Made by a program: the position numbers and the translations under genes
Assembly (NCBI GenBank): GCA_001001375.1
Contig: LCNU01000001.1
Span: forward strand, 1 to 44,744
Source: Candidatus Amesbacteria bacterium GW2011_GWC1_47_15
Lineage (GTDB): Bacteria; Patescibacteriota; Microgenomatia; CAZETR01; Amesbacteraceae
DNA length: 44,744 bases
Direction of reading: 5' to 3'
Part shown: positions 18,883 through 30,238 of the stretch, piece after piece
Layout: the number at the start of each line of letters is the position of its first letter
Numbering within the stretch: position 1 is the first letter of the stretch
Notes under the pieces: model-generated
Seen by the model: the letters and a program-made list of their open reading frames with translations, nothing else
The model's database searches: none
What the model was told of the DNA's origin: nothing

Positions 18883-18890
18883 ATTTTTCC

Positions 18891-19271
18891 ATGAACTATC
18901 TCGGCATCGACTATGGCCTGAAAAAAACCGGGCTGGCAATAGCTGATGGTCCCTTGGCCGAACCGCTTGCAATCGTTGATACGGATACCGTCCTCACATA
19001 TCTCACCCATATCATCGAAAAACTCGGAATAGACGAACTGGTCATCGGCCAGCCGGAAGGTGAAATCGCGCCCCAAGTGCGTAAATTTGCGGATGAAAAA
19101 CTTACCGCCCTGCGCCTGCCGGTGCATGTCGTGGACGAAACACTTTCCTCGGCTGATGCCAGGCGGGCACTCCTTCATACCACTCAGTCCAGAAGAAAGG
19201 CCGGGGAACACGCCGTTGCCGCCGCGCTTATACTTCAATCCTGGCTTGACTCGGATAGACGTAAACTGTAA
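18891..19271 (+). CDS. ruvX: Putative Holliday junction resolvase RuvX/YqgF
   Basis: MNYLGIDYGLKKTGLAIAD, VIGQPEG, VDETLSSADAR; start ATG 18891 within ORF 18822-19271. Confidence 0.92.
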   Translation: MNYLGIDYGLKKTGLAIADGPLAEPLAIVDTDTVLTYLTHIIEKLGIDELVIGQPEGEIAPQVRKFADEKLTALRLPVHVVDETLSSADARRALLHTTQSRRKAGEHAVAAALILQSWLDSDRRKL

Positions 19272-19292
19272 AGTCTAGCTAACTAAAAAAAT

Positions 19293-19493
19293 ATGTTTAG
19301 AAACGTCATTGCTCCCGTACAAGCCTGGCTGCTTTCCCAGGGGCGTTGCGTCGGCTGTGGGACCGAACTGGAAACCGGTAAAAAAACAAAACACGAGAAA
19401 GGTGAGAAAATTACCTGTTCCAAATGCGGCCGGATATTTATCAAGGAATCTCCATCCGGTAAATACCGCCGGGCCCTCTTTGAAGAAGTGTGA
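19293..19493 (+). CDS. Small zinc-ribbon protein
   Basis: Two CxxC pairs: CVGC ... CSKC. Confidence 0.55.
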   Translation: MFRNVIAPVQAWLLSQGRCVGCGTELETGKKTKHEKGEKITCSKCGRIFIKESPSGKYRRALFEEV

Positions 19494-20464
19494 GAAAACT
19501 TCTCCTTTTTGTTCTTATCACGTTAATTTCTGTTCTCGTTATTACCAGCGGGGCTTATTTTTGGTGGCGAGGTGCTCTGCAGCCGGTCTCAGGCCAAAAG
19601 TCTTCCGTCTCATTTGTCATAGCTTCCAATGAATCTGCCTCTTCTGTCACTGACCGTCTGCAGACAAGTGGCCTCATCCGTTCTTCAATGGCATCTAAAA
19701 TATACCTAAAGGCCAGGGGATTGGAGTCCAGTCTTCGCCCCGGCGGATATCTCTTGTCACCTTCCGATTCCGCCTCTGTCATTCTTTCCGCTCTCATTTC
19801 CGGTCCGAAAGATATTTGGGTGACAATCCCCGAAGGATGGCGCCGGGAACAAATCGCCCTTCGCCTGTCTGAGTCCCTTTCTTCCGGCCCGGGAAATTTT
19901 TCTTACGAGGATTTTCTCGAGCGGACGGAACAGTTGGAAGGCCGGCTTTTCCCGGATACTTATCTTATTCCCCTTCATGCTGGGACAACCGATATTATCA
20001 AAATGATGACGGACAATTTTGATCTCAAAACAGGTTTGAAAATGCCGGCCGATATGGATATTTTGATTCTCGCCTCGCTTGTTGAACGGGAGGTGAAAAA
20101 AAATGAAGACCGGCCGGTAATTTCCGGGATTCTGTCAAACCGTTTGAGGGCCGGCTGGCCGCTTCAGGTGGATGCCTCGGTCCAATTTACCTCAGACAAT
20201 ATCCGCTGCAGCCTTTCGCCTCACGATTGTGTCTGGTGGCGCCCTGTAGAGTCTACCCGGCTCCCCTCGTTATTCAATACATATCTCCATCTCGGCTTGC
20301 CGCCCGCGCCGATTGCTAACCCTGGTTTGGCCTCAATTACTGCCGCCCGCAGTCCGGCTGTCACTCCATTCTGGTACTATCTCACCGGAAGTGACGGGCA
20401 AATGTATTATGGAAGGACATTGTCAGAGCACAATTCAAATATTGACAAATACCTTCGCCCCTGA
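19490..20464 (+). CDS. mltG: Endolytic murein transglycosylase MltG (YceG-like)
   Basis: VTIPEGWRREQIALRLSE, EGRLFPDTYLIP, LASLVEREVK, LQVDASVQF, YNTYLHLGLPPAPIANPGLASI-like motifs. Confidence 0.93.
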   Translation: MRKLLLFVLITLISVLVITSGAYFWWRGALQPVSGQKSSVSFVIASNESASSVTDRLQTSGLIRSSMASKIYLKARGLESSLRPGGYLLSPSDSASVILSALISGPKDIWVTIPEGWRREQIALRLSESLSSGPGNFSYEDFLERTEQLEGRLFPDTYLIPLHAGTTDIIKMMTDNFDLKTGLKMPADMDILILASLVEREVKKNEDRPVISGILSNRLRAGWPLQVDASVQFTSDNIRCSLSPHDCVWWRPVESTRLPSLFNTYLHLGLPPAPIANPGLASITAARSPAVTPFWYYLTGSDGQMYYGRTLSEHNSNIDKYLRP

Positions 20465-20470
20465 TATAAA
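20442..20470 (+). promoter_or_regulatory. Consensus-like sigma70 promoter for rpoBC
   Basis: TTGACA (20442-20447) - 17 bp - TATAAA (20465-20470), at the mltG 3' end. Confidence 0.75.
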
Positions 20471-20515
20471 AAGGATTAGTTCGAGTAGGCGGTTTAAATA
20501 AGCCGGCAGTTTTTT

Positions 20516-20541
20516 GCGCCCACAGCGCCTTTTTGTTTTTT
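20516..20541 (+). terminator. Weak terminator-like hairpin in rpoB leader
   Basis: GCGC-CCACA-GCGC followed by CTTTTTGTTTTTT. Confidence 0.4.
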
Positions 20542-20571
20542 CTAGAAATCTCCCGCCCTCACTCTAATCCG

Positions 20572-23500
20572 ATGCCATCGCCCACACGCTTATACTGGGG
20601 TAAAAAATACTCCAACCTTCCCAAACTGCAACTCAACCGGGTTCAACTCGATTCCTGGCAGTGGTTTTTGCAGGTTGGCATACCCGACGCAATTTCAGAA
20701 ATTACTCCCGTCGAAGATTTTACCGGCAAAAATTGGATCCTCGAATTTTCCCGCCACTCGGTGGAAAAGCCCTCTCTCACTCCTCAATACGCCCTGCAAA
20801 AAGGTCTCACTTATGCATCTGCCCTTCGGGTCGCGGCCAAATTGACCAATCGTCAGACTGGTAAAGAGACACAGGGAGAGGTCTTTTTGGGAGATATTCC
20901 CCAAATGACCGATCGCGGTACATTTATTATAAATGGAGTCGAAAGAGCGGTCATTAACCAGATTGTCCGTTCTCCCGGTGTATATTTCGGCGCCGAATTG
21001 GATGCCGCTTCCGGCCGCCTCCTGCACACCGCGGAATTGCGGCCTGTCCGCGGTACGTGGTTGGAATTTGAAATTTCCCGGGGGGATGTCATCTCAGTCC
21101 GCATCGACCGTCGCCGCAAGTTTGTAGTTACCACCCTCCTGCGGGCTGTGGGTTTGGCAGAAAATGACCAGATGCTGCAATTTTTTTCCGAAGCGGATGC
21201 CGACGCCGCGCATCATTATCTTGAGAGCACCTTGGCCAAGGACACCACCCGCACGACTGAAGAAGCCCTGGTGGAGATATACAAAAAAATGCGCCCCGGA
21301 GAACCAATTGTTTTAGAAAATGCCCAAAAGCTGATTTTTGATCTGTTCTTCAACCCCCGCCGCTATGATTTAGGCAAAGTCGGCCGTTATAAATTGAACA
21401 AGCGGCTCGATATGCAGACAGACGCCTCCGTTCTGACACGGGATGATTTAATCTACACCGTCCGCTATCTTATTGGTCTGCAAAACGGCCATGGTCGGAT
21501 AGACGACATCGACCACTTGGGCAACCGCCGTGTCCGGCGTGTGGGAGAACTGGTTACTCAGACTGCTTTTAGAGACGGCCTTTTGCGTCTTGAAAGAGCT
21601 ATCAAGGAAAAGATGAGCCTGGTTTCCACCGAAGATTTGGTTACACCCGGACAATTGGTCAACGCCAGGCCGGTTATCGCTTCAATAAATGAATTTTTCA
21701 GAAGCTCCCAACTGTCACAGATATTGGAACAGACAAATCCTCTGTCGGAAATAGACCACTTGCGCCGGTTAACTGTTATGGGCCGGGGTGGTATCACCAG
21801 GGAACGGGCATCTTTCAGCATCAGGGACGTCAACAGCAGTCAATACGGTCGTATCGACCCCGTTCGGTCTCCGGAAGGAGCCAATATCGGATTGGTTACT
21901 TATCTGTCTTTATATTCCCGCGTCAATGAATACGGTTTCCTGGAAGCGCCTTACCGTAAACTGATCAAGGAAAAATCCGGTGGTAAAACCAGGGTAAAAG
22001 TCAGCGACGAACTGATTTACCTTACCGCGGACGATGAAGAAACGTATCATGTCAGCCATAGCGACATTCACTTGGATGATAAAGGTTATATCGTTGAAAA
22101 CTGGCTCCCGATCCGTTATCAGGGAAATTTTTCCGAAGGACCGGTGGAATCAGTTGATTTGATCGATTCAGTACCTCGCCAGGTAGTGGGCACATCGGCC
22201 TCACTCATTCCCTTCCTGGCCAACGACGCGGCAAACAGGGCCCTGATGGGTGCCAACATGCAGACTCAAGCGGTTCCGCTGCTTAAGGCAGAAAGCCCCG
22301 TTGTTGGTACCGGGATGGAAAAACAGGTGGCAGCTGCTATGGGTTGGTGTGTTTACGCTCGACATTCAGGCACGGTTACTTATGTAGACGGTAAAAAAGT
22401 AGTCATCAAGCTGGATAAAAAGCCGGAGCACGTTGAGCCGGATGAAAATATTACTGTCAAAGGGGATCTCGAAACCTACGCCCTGATTAAGTTCAAACGC
22501 ACATCGCAAAGCTCAAGTTTTAACCAGCAGCCGGTAGTCACACTCGGTCGGAAAGTAGCGGCAGGGGATTTGATTATTGATGGTCCCTCGGCCGAAAATG
22601 GTGAACTAGCTCTCGGGCAAAACTTAGTTATTGCGTACGCTTCCTTCGAAGGACTTGGTTATGAAGACGCCATTGTCATTTCCGACCGTTTGGTTACAGA
22701 CGATCTTCTTACCTCGATCCATATCGAAGAATACGAGGCAGATGTGGTGGATACCAAACTGGGCCCCGAAGAGCTGACCCGCGATATCCCCAATATCGGT
22801 GAAATGTATCTGGCCAATTTAGACTCGGAAGGCATAGTCACTGTGGGGTCTGAGGTGGGTCCTAATGATATCTTGGTAGGAAAGATTGCCCCCAAAGGGG
22901 AGACCGAACTTTCCGCCGAAGAAAGACTGCTGCGTGCGATTTTTGGAGAAAAAGCCCGTGATGTCAGAGATACGTCTCTGCGTATGCCTCACGGAGAACG
23001 GGGAATAGTCGTTGAGATTTCGGTGCTGGATCGGGATGCCGGAGACGAACTGCCGCCTGGTGTAAACAAGCGGGTTACTGTAAAAGTTGCCCAGATCCGC
23101 AAAATCAGCGTAGGAGACAAACTGGCCGGGAGGCATGGAAATAAAGGTGTTATCAGCCGTATTGTACCTGTGGCCGATATGCCTTATCTGCCGGACGGTA
23201 CTCCTATTGATGTCATGATTTCACCCCTGTCTGTCTTGGCGCGTATGAATCTGGGTCAGTTGCTTGAAGCCCGTCTTGGTTGGGCGGAAAAAGTATTGGG
23301 CCGCAAAGTTGCTGTCCCCGTTTTCGAAAAAATTCCGGAAGAACAGATCGCTGCCGAAATGAAATCCGCAGGCTTGCCGGTAAGCGGCAAGATCACTCTC
23401 ACTGATGGCCGCACCGGCCTTCCTTATGAAGAGCCTACCGTGGTTGGTATAGGCTATATTCTCAAGCTGCATCACATGGTGGAGGACAAGACTCACGCCC

Positions 23501-23916
23501 GCTCCACCGGACCTTATTCCTTGGTTACTCAGCAGCCTCTCGGCGGTAAAGCCCAGATGGGTGGACAACGCCTCGGGGAGATGGAAGTGTGGGCGTTGGA
23601 AGCTCATAAGGCAGCTCATACTCTCCAGGAAATGCTGACTATCAAATCGGACGATGTGATAGGCCGTGCAAAAGCCTTCGAAGCAATAGTTAAAGGCACA
23701 GAAATTCCTACCAGTTCTGTTCCCGAGTCGTTTAATGTGTTGGTTAAGGAACTTCAAAGCTTGGGGTTGCAGGTCAACCCCCTTGGTGTTAAGGTCAAAC
23801 CCGCCGATGACGCTGCACTTGCCTCTGCTGCTGCTCCTATCACGGATGATGCGGCTGTCCTGGTTCCTACAGAAGAAACAATTATCAAAGAGGATTTATC
23901 TGAGAGTGAAGTTTAA
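20572..23916 (+). CDS. rpoB: RNA polymerase subunit beta
   Basis: Extensive RpoB conservation (GRIDPVRSPEGANIGL, GRHGNKGVISR, GGKAQMGGQRLGEMEVWALEA). Confidence 0.98.
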   Translation: MPSPTRLYWGKKYSNLPKLQLNRVQLDSWQWFLQVGIPDAISEITPVEDFTGKNWILEFSRHSVEKPSLTPQYALQKGLTYASALRVAAKLTNRQTGKETQGEVFLGDIPQMTDRGTFIINGVERAVINQIVRSPGVYFGAELDAASGRLLHTAELRPVRGTWLEFEISRGDVISVRIDRRRKFVVTTLLRAVGLAENDQMLQFFSEADADAAHHYLESTLAKDTTRTTEEALVEIYKKMRPGEPIVLENAQKLIFDLFFNPRRYDLGKVGRYKLNKRLDMQTDASVLTRDDLIYTVRYLIGLQNGHGRIDDIDHLGNRRVRRVGELVTQTAFRDGLLRLERAIKEKMSLVSTEDLVTPGQLVNARPVIASINEFFRSSQLSQILEQTNPLSEIDHLRRLTVMGRGGITRERASFSIRDVNSSQYGRIDPVRSPEGANIGLVTYLSLYSRVNEYGFLEAPYRKLIKEKSGGKTRVKVSDELIYLTADDEETYHVSHSDIHLDDKGYIVENWLPIRYQGNFSEGPVESVDLIDSVPRQVVGTSASLIPFLANDAANRALMGANMQTQAVPLLKAESPVVGTGMEKQVAAAMGWCVYARHSGTVTYVDGKKVVIKLDKKPEHVEPDENITVKGDLETYALIKFKRTSQSSSFNQQPVVTLGRKVAAGDLIIDGPSAENGELALGQNLVIAYASFEGLGYEDAIVISDRLVTDDLLTSIHIEEYEADVVDTKLGPEELTRDIPNIGEMYLANLDSEGIVTVGSEVGPNDILVGKIAPKGETELSAEERLLRAIFGEKARDVRDTSLRMPHGERGIVVEISVLDRDAGDELPPGVNKRVTVKVAQIRKISVGDKLAGRHGNKGVISRIVPVADMPYLPDGTPIDVMISPLSVLARMNLGQLLEARLGWAEKVLGRKVAVPVFEKIPEEQIAAEMKSAGLPVSGKITLTDGRTGLPYEEPTVVGIGYILKLHHMVEDKTHARSTGPYSLVTQQPLGGKAQMGGQRLGEMEVWALEAHKAAHTLQEMLTIKSDDVIGRAKAFEAIVKGTEIPTSSVPESFNVLVKELQSLGLQVNPLGVKVKPADDAALASAAAPITDDAAVLVPTEETIIKEDLSESEV

Positions 23917-23928
23917 TTTTGAATAATT

Positions 23929-26900
23929 ATGGCCAAAACAGACAACCATCAGGATAATTTTAAAAATATTTTCGACTTTTCTGCCCTGCAGATCAAACTG
24001 GCTTCACCGGATATAATCAAGTCCTGGTCTTACGGTGAAGTCACCAAGCCGGAAACCATCAACTACCGTACGCTTCGTCCCGAAAAGGACGGACTCTTTG
24101 ATGAACGCATATTTGGTCCCGTAAAAGACTGGGAATGTTACTGCGGTAAATACAAAAGGATTCGTTACAAAGGCATTGTTTGTGATAAATGCGGTGTGGA
24201 AGTTACCCATTCCCGGGTTAGGCGTGAACGCATGGGGCATATAACCTTGGCCACTCCGATTTCTCATGTCTGGTTCTTTAAAGGTGCCCCTTCCCGCTTG
24301 TCTTTGCTTTTGGATGTTTCTCCCAAAGCTCTCGAATCGGTTATATATTTTGCCCAGTACATGGTAACGTCAGTTGACGCTCCCGGACAGACCAAGACTC
24401 TGGAACGCCTACGCAAGGAAGCGGTTCAGAAAAAAGAAGCCCTTAAAAACGACTTTTCCGCCCGCCGGTCCGTGATAGAAAAGGAATCGGAACAGGAAAA
24501 ATCAGCTCTGGAGAAACAAAACCTGAGTGAAGATTCCCGGGCATTGGCTCTCGATCAGTTAAATCTCAAGACCAAACAGCAGCTGCAGGCACTTGTCGAC
24601 CAGGAAAATACCGAAACTGAAAAAACAGCCAGTCTATACCAAAAACTCCTTGATATCGCTGAAAATATTCACCCAGCCGCCATTCTGACAGAGGAGGAAT
24701 ACGCCAAATTGTCAGAGTATGACGCTCTGGACTTTGCCTCCGTCGGCATGGGTGCGGAAGCCATCTTAAATGTCATCAAAGAGTTGGATTTGGGCCAGCT
24801 TTGCAGTGATCTGCGTCAGGAAGTATCTACTTCCACCGGTCAGCGGCATATCAAAGCTACTAAGCGCCTGAGGGTGGCGGACGGTCTGCGTCGTTCAAAT
24901 ATAGATCCCGTATGGATGATCCTGAAAATCCTGCCTGTAATTCCTCCGGATCTGCGGCCGATGGTTCAGCTTTCAGGGGGCCGTTTTGCGACTTCGGATC
25001 TGAATGACTTGTACCGCCGGGTGATTAACCGCAACAATCGGTTAAAGCACCTGATAGACTTAGGAGCCCCTGAAATTATCCTCAGGAACGAAAAGCGCAT
25101 GCTGCAGGAGGCGGTGGATGCTCTTATCGACTCCTCCCAGCGAGGGACCAGAACCTCGCGTCTCCCGGCTCAGGCCCACTCAAAATCGCTGTCGGACATT
25201 TTGCGGGGTAAACAAGGCCGGTTCCGCCAAAATTTGTTAGGCAAGCGCGTCGATTACTCAGGGCGGTCGGTAATTGTTGTGGGTCCCGAACTCAAAATCA
25301 ATCAATGCGGTCTTCCCAAAGACATGGCCCTGGAAATGTTTAAGCCATTCGTTCTCCGTCAGATGATCGTCGGAGGTCTGGCTCCCAACGTCAAATCAGC
25401 CAAAAATCTGCTTGAATCTAGACCGCCGGAAGTTTTCGATATTCTGGAAGACATTACCAAAAACCACCCTATTCTTTTAAATCGTGCGCCTACTTTGCAT
25501 AAATTGTCTATCCAGGCGTTTTATCCCTTGCTGATTGAAGGCTCGGCCATCAAGATCCATCCCTGTATCTGCGCCGGCTTCAATGCCGACTTTGATGGAG
25601 ACCAGATGGCGGTGCACGTACCCCTGAGCCAGGAATCCATGGCCGAAGTCAGGGAGTTAATGATGCCGGAAACAAACCTCAGGAAACCCGCGGACGGAAC
25701 TCCGATTTCCATCCCGGCGACCAAGGAAATGGCTTTGGGGAATTACTATCTGACCTCAATTGATCCGCGGTTGGAAGCCTACCCCTCTATATTCGCTTCC
25801 GGTGAAGAAGCTATTCTCGCGTACCACCTCGAACAGCTTAAACTGCGCCAGATCATAAAAGTCCGTCTCGAAGGCCAAATTATCGAATCCTCGGTCGGCC
25901 GCCTGCTGTTTAACGAAATTCTGCCTGTGGAGCTTCGTTTTATTAATGAGCCGATCCGCCGCTCAACCGTGGTCAGTCTCTTCAATAAAGCCTTCAAGCT
26001 TTACGACACGGATGTGATAGTGAAACTAATAGACGACATCAAATCCCTCGGGTTTTGGGCAGGTACCCTTTCTGGCTTGTCAGTCAGCATCACCGACAGT
26101 ATCATCTCCCCCGAAAAAGATGAAATCATTGCTGGTGCCAATCAGCGCGTTGCCGAGCATGAAGCCAATTATTCGATGGGACTTATCACCCTCGAGGAAA
26201 AAAAGCGGTTGGCCCAGGAAGTCTGGCTGGAAACTACCGAAACCCTGGCGGACGCCACCTGGAAATTGTTTGATGCCACCAATCCTATTCGGTTGATCAT
26301 AGACGCCCAGGTCGGAAAAGCCTCCCGTGAACAGGTTCGTCAATTGTCCGCCATGCGGGGGTTGGTAGTCGATCCTCTTGGGCGGATTGTAGACTTGCCC
26401 CTAAAAAGCAACTACCGTCAGGGATTTTCCACTTTTGAATACGTTTCCGCCGCCCGCGGGGAGCGCAAAGGGCTTTCCGATACTGCTATCCGTACTGCCG
26501 ATGCCGGTTATCTGACCCGCCGTCTTGTAGATGTAGCCCACGACGCTATTGTACGTCAAGTTGATTGCGGTACTACCTCCGGCCTGATAATTTCCAAGGC
26601 AGGCCGCAGAGCAAAAGCCTTCTCCGCCCGGATCTTTGGCAGAGTGACTGCCTCTGCGATTAACCTCCCCAAGTCTCATTCCGTACTCTTTCCTGCCGGC
26701 ACTCTACTGGACGAAGAAAAAGTAAATAAAATAATCGAATCGGGTGTGGAAGAAATTACCCTCCGTTCGCCTCTTACCTGTAATGCCAGGTACGGTATTT
26801 GCGCCATTTGTTATGGCTGGAATCTTAGTACCATGTCTATGGCTGTGGTTGGAGATCCGGTAGGCGTCATTGCCGCCCAAAGCATTGGTGAACCCGGTAC

Positions 26901-27663
26901 ACAGATGACCTTGCATGGTAAACGCGGAGGTTTATCAGTAGGCAGCATCGATGTTACCCAGGGATTGCCTCGGGTGGAAGAATTGTTTGAGGCTCGTACC
27001 CCCAAACTCGTCTCTCCGCTCGCAGAAATCTCCGGAAAAGTCGAAGTTGTCGAGACCGACGAAGGTTACAAAGTCAGGATCAGAAACACGACTGTCAAAC
27101 CGGTAGAAGAGCGTGAATACATAATCCCTCTGACCGCTGAGTTGAAAGTCTCAGACGGCGGTCTGGTGACTGCCGGCACTCAGCTGGCCACAGGGTCTCT
27201 GGACATCAAGGAAGTATTAGAAGTCCGGGGATTGCGGGGAGCCCAGGAATATCTCATCGAGGAAATCCAGCTTGTTTACGAGTCCCAGGGTGTTCCTATT
27301 CACGATAAGCACTTTGAGGTTATCGTCCGAAGAATGAGCGACCGGGTTCGTATTCTCTCCCAGGGTGATACCACTCTTCTGCCGGGAGACATAATTGACC
27401 GCAGCGCTTTCGAATCCGAAAACTCCAAAGTCCTGGCAGCGGGTGGTGAACCGGCCTCCGCCCAGGTAGTAGTTTTGGGCATTACCCGGGCGGCTCTCAA
27501 GACCGGTTCCTGGCTGTCAGCCGCTTCCTTTATCGAAACCACTTCCCAGTTGGCGGACGCCGCCGTTGAAGGCCGCATAGATCCGCTTCTGGGTCTTAAG
27601 GAAAACGTGATCATCGGCCGCCTTATACCCACAAGTCCCGACCGTGCCGAAATCAATCTATGA
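23929..27663 (+). CDS. rpoC: RNA polymerase subunit beta'
   Basis: [49 protein letters not shown]. Confidence 0.98.
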   Translation: MAKTDNHQDNFKNIFDFSALQIKLASPDIIKSWSYGEVTKPETINYRTLRPEKDGLFDERIFGPVKDWECYCGKYKRIRYKGIVCDKCGVEVTHSRVRRERMGHITLATPISHVWFFKGAPSRLSLLLDVSPKALESVIYFAQYMVTSVDAPGQTKTLERLRKEAVQKKEALKNDFSARRSVIEKESEQEKSALEKQNLSEDSRALALDQLNLKTKQQLQALVDQENTETEKTASLYQKLLDIAENIHPAAILTEEEYAKLSEYDALDFASVGMGAEAILNVIKELDLGQLCSDLRQEVSTSTGQRHIKATKRLRVADGLRRSNIDPVWMILKILPVIPPDLRPMVQLSGGRFATSDLNDLYRRVINRNNRLKHLIDLGAPEIILRNEKRMLQEAVDALIDSSQRGTRTSRLPAQAHSKSLSDILRGKQGRFRQNLLGKRVDYSGRSVIVVGPELKINQCGLPKDMALEMFKPFVLRQMIVGGLAPNVKSAKNLLESRPPEVFDILEDITKNHPILLNRAPTLHKLSIQAFYPLLIEGSAIKIHPCICAGFNADFDGDQMAVHVPLSQESMAEVRELMMPETNLRKPADGTPISIPATKEMALGNYYLTSIDPRLEAYPSIFASGEEAILAYHLEQLKLRQIIKVRLEGQIIESSVGRLLFNEILPVELRFINEPIRRSTVVSLFNKAFKLYDTDVIVKLIDDIKSLGFWAGTLSGLSVSITDSIISPEKDEIIAGANQRVAEHEANYSMGLITLEEKKRLAQEVWLETTETLADATWKLFDATNPIRLIIDAQVGKASREQVRQLSAMRGLVVDPLGRIVDLPLKSNYRQGFSTFEYVSAARGERKGLSDTAIRTADAGYLTRRLVDVAHDAIVRQVDCGTTSGLIISKAGRRAKAFSARIFGRVTASAINLPKSHSVLFPAGTLLDEEKVNKIIESGVEEITLRSPLTCNARYGICAICYGWNLSTMSMAVVGDPVGVIAAQSIGEPGTQMTLHGKRGGLSVGSIDVTQGLPRVEELFEARTPKLVSPLAEISGKVEVVETDEGYKVRIRNTTVKPVEEREYIIPLTAELKVSDGGLVTAGTQLATGSLDIKEVLEVRGLRGAQEYLIEEIQLVYESQGVPIHDKHFEVIVRRMSDRVRILSQGDTTLLPGDIIDRSAFESENSKVLAAGGEPASAQVVVLGITRAALKTGSWLSAASFIETTSQLADAAVEGRIDPLLGLKENVIIGRLIPTSPDRAEINL

Positions 27664-27702
27664 TTTGAGGCTAATTTCTGGTAAAATTACTCGTTTGAAC
27701 TT

Positions 27703-28137
27703 ATGCCCACATTAAACCAGCTGATCCGTAAAAAACGCAAAATCAAAGAAAAAAAGGTGAGGGCCACAGCCATGCGCCGGTCATTTAATGCCAAAGACAG
27801 GAACTTTGTGTCAAACAATAATCCCTTCAAGCGGGGAGTGGTTACTCTGGTCCGCACCATGACACCCCGGAAACCAAATTCAGCACTGCGTAAAGTTGCC
27901 CGCGTCCGCCTGTCAAATAAAACGGAAGTTACCGCCTATATTCCGGGAATCGGCCACAACATTGCGGAGCACGCAATCGTTCTGGTCCGTGGTGGTCGGG
28001 TCAAAGATCTCCCCGGTGTCAAATATCATATTGTCCGTGGCAAATATGACGCGTCCGGGGTGGAAAGCCGCCGTCAGGGGCGGTCCCGTTATGGTCGTAA
28101 AGTTACTTCAGGTCCTTCCACTGCCGCAGCCTCCTAA
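27703..28137 (+). CDS. rpsL: 30S ribosomal protein S12
   Basis: [27 protein letters not shown], [24 protein letters not shown]. Confidence 0.97.
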   Translation: MPTLNQLIRKKRKIKEKKVRATAMRRSFNAKDRNFVSNNNPFKRGVVTLVRTMTPRKPNSALRKVARVRLSNKTEVTAYIPGIGHNIAEHAIVLVRGGRVKDLPGVKYHIVRGKYDASGVESRRQGRSRYGRKVTSGPSTAAAS

Positions 28138-28142
28138 ACTCT

Positions 28143-28619
28143 ATGCGTTCCAAACCCGCTCCCATACGTGCGCTTGACCCGGATCCTGTATACGGCCATT
28201 TACTGGTAACCAAGCTGATCAACCGTTTAATGCGTCACGGTAAAAAGTCTGTAGCTAGAAAGCAGGTTTACCGCGCACTCGAGCTGTTAAAGACCAAGAC
28301 CGGCCAGGAACCCTTACAGGCGTTTTTGACCGCGTTGGACAATATTAGTCCCCAGATGGAAGTCAGGGCCAGAAGGATAGGTGGAGCGGCTTATCAGGTG
28401 CCTTCACCGGTCAGGGGACCGCGCAAGGATTCCCTGGCAATCCGATGGCTGATCGCCGCGGCAGACGCCCGTTCGAATTCCGAATTCCATTCCATGGGTG
28501 AAAAACTAGCCGCGGAATTAACGGAAGCCCTCAACAACTCCGGCGGAGCAATCAAGAAAAAGTTAGATACCCACCGTATGGCTGAAGCCAACAAGGCCTT
28601 CGCCCATTTCAGGTGGTAA
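28143..28619 (+). CDS. rpsG: 30S ribosomal protein S7
   Basis: S7 motifs NRLMRHGKKSVARKQVYRALE, GGAAYQVPSPV, ALNNSGGAIKKKLDTHRMAEANKAFAHFRW. Confidence 0.97.
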   Translation: MRSKPAPIRALDPDPVYGHLLVTKLINRLMRHGKKSVARKQVYRALELLKTKTGQEPLQAFLTALDNISPQMEVRARRIGGAAYQVPSPVRGPRKDSLAIRWLIAAADARSNSEFHSMGEKLAAELTEALNNSGGAIKKKLDTHRMAEANKAFAHFRW

Positions 28620-28695
28620 TAATACTAAGATATATAGGCATTTTATTTCTAACATAATTAAAAAATAAAATTTTCAAATTAAAAATATAAAAAAT

Positions 28696-29295
28696 ATGTC
28701 TCGTTATATCGGTCCCAAAAACAAACTCTCCCGCCGCGAAGGCATGGACCTTTTTGGTAAGGGAAACAAGCTTCGTCGGGCAACCGTCCCACCCGGTCAG
28801 CACGGGCCCAAGGGTTCCCGCCGCCCCTCCGATTATGGCGTGCGATTGCGCGAAAAGCAGAAAACTCGCCGAATTTATGGTACAATTGAAAAGCAGTTTC
28901 GCGGGTACTTTGAAAAAGCCAAAAAGGTTCCGGGCAAGACTGGAGAAGTCCTTCTTCAGCTACTTGAAACCCGGTTGGATAATGTGGTCTACCGCTTGGG
29001 GTTTACCCCGACGCGGTTTATGGCCCGGCAGTTGGTCTCACACGGCCATATCCTGGTAGACGGGAAAAAACTCGACATTCCCTCATACCAGGTAAAAGTC
29101 GGTCAGTTGATTGCTTTATCCGAAAAGGCTCTTTCTATCCCGCAGGTTAAATTGCGCTTGGAAAATCCCGAAATCCTTCCTCCTGCCTGGCTTTCGCGGC
29201 AAGCTCATGTGGGCAAGGTTTCGACACTTCCCAATAGGGAAGCAATAGATACACCCATAAACGAACAGTTAATTGTAGAATTTTATTCCCGATAA
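28696..29295 (+). CDS. rpsD: 30S ribosomal protein S4
   Basis: RYIGPKNKLSRREG, YGVRLREKQKTRRIYGTIEKQFRGYFE, S4 RNA-binding domain. Confidence 0.97.
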   Translation: MSRYIGPKNKLSRREGMDLFGKGNKLRRATVPPGQHGPKGSRRPSDYGVRLREKQKTRRIYGTIEKQFRGYFEKAKKVPGKTGEVLLQLLETRLDNVVYRLGFTPTRFMARQLVSHGHILVDGKKLDIPSYQVKVGQLIALSEKALSIPQVKLRLENPEILPPAWLSRQAHVGKVSTLPNREAIDTPINEQLIVEFYSR

Positions 29296-29314
29296 AAAAA
29301 TTCGCTAATAAATC

Positions 29315-30232
29315 ATGGTCCAACCTCAATTTACTATTTCTACCGAAAAAACAGATTCGCCAAATTTCGGCCGGTTTGTCATTGAACCACTGCCTCAGGG
29401 TTATGGGACGACTCTGGGTAATGCCCTGCGGCGGGTTCTTTATACTTCAATTCCGGGTGCAGCCATTACCAGTGTGTATATTCCCGGTGTAAATCATCAG
29501 TTCACCACGATCGATGGGGCGCGCGAAGATGTAGTCCAAATGGTTCTGGCTTTAAAACAGCTTCGGCCGGCATACGCCGGTGACAAGCCGGCCAAAATCA
29601 CCCTCTCGGTTAAAGGCCCTGGGGTCATTACCGCCGGCCAGTTTGAAACCCCTCCGGATGTGAAAATCTCAAATCCGGAACTGGTTATTGCCAATTTGAC
29701 TGATAAAAACACCAAACTGGAAATGGAGGCTACGGTTGAATCGGGCTTTGGGTACTCACCGGCCGAGGAACGAAAAAGTAGTACTCTCGGAGTCATCCCC
29801 ACAGACGCCAGTTTTACTCCCGTCATCAGGGTCAATTATGAAATCCAGGATACCCGGGTAGGCCGCGTTACCAACTTTGACAAATTAATTATGGAAATTC
29901 TTACCGACGGCACCATTACTCCTCAGTCTGCATTGACCTCCGCCTCCCAAACTCTGGTAGATTACTTCTCCGCCGTTGTTACACCCCAGTCTCCCTCAAA
30001 CGCCGCAGGATTGCCTTCCGCTTTTCATCAGGCTGCCGGCAGTAACATTGCCATCGAAGAATTGGATTTGCCCACCCGTATTGCCAACGCATTGCAAAAA
30101 GCCGGCTTCGAATCGGTAGCGGATCTGTTGTCTGTTCCCCGTACCGACCTGGCAAAGGTTAAAAATCTGGGCGGTAAATCTGTCAAAATTATTGAAGCTG
30201 CCCTGTCGGAGCGTGGGTTTGAACTCTCATGA
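29315..30232 (+). CDS. rpoA: RNA polymerase subunit alpha
   Basis: FVIEPLPQGYGTTLGNALRRVLYTSIPGAAITSV; C-terminal domain present. Confidence 0.97.
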   Translation: MVQPQFTISTEKTDSPNFGRFVIEPLPQGYGTTLGNALRRVLYTSIPGAAITSVYIPGVNHQFTTIDGAREDVVQMVLALKQLRPAYAGDKPAKITLSVKGPGVITAGQFETPPDVKISNPELVIANLTDKNTKLEMEATVESGFGYSPAEERKSSTLGVIPTDASFTPVIRVNYEIQDTRVGRVTNFDKLIMEILTDGTITPQSALTSASQTLVDYFSAVVTPQSPSNAAGLPSAFHQAAGSNIAIEELDLPTRIANALQKAGFESVADLLSVPRTDLAKVKNLGGKSVKIIEAALSERGFELS

Positions 30233-30238
30233 AAAAAC

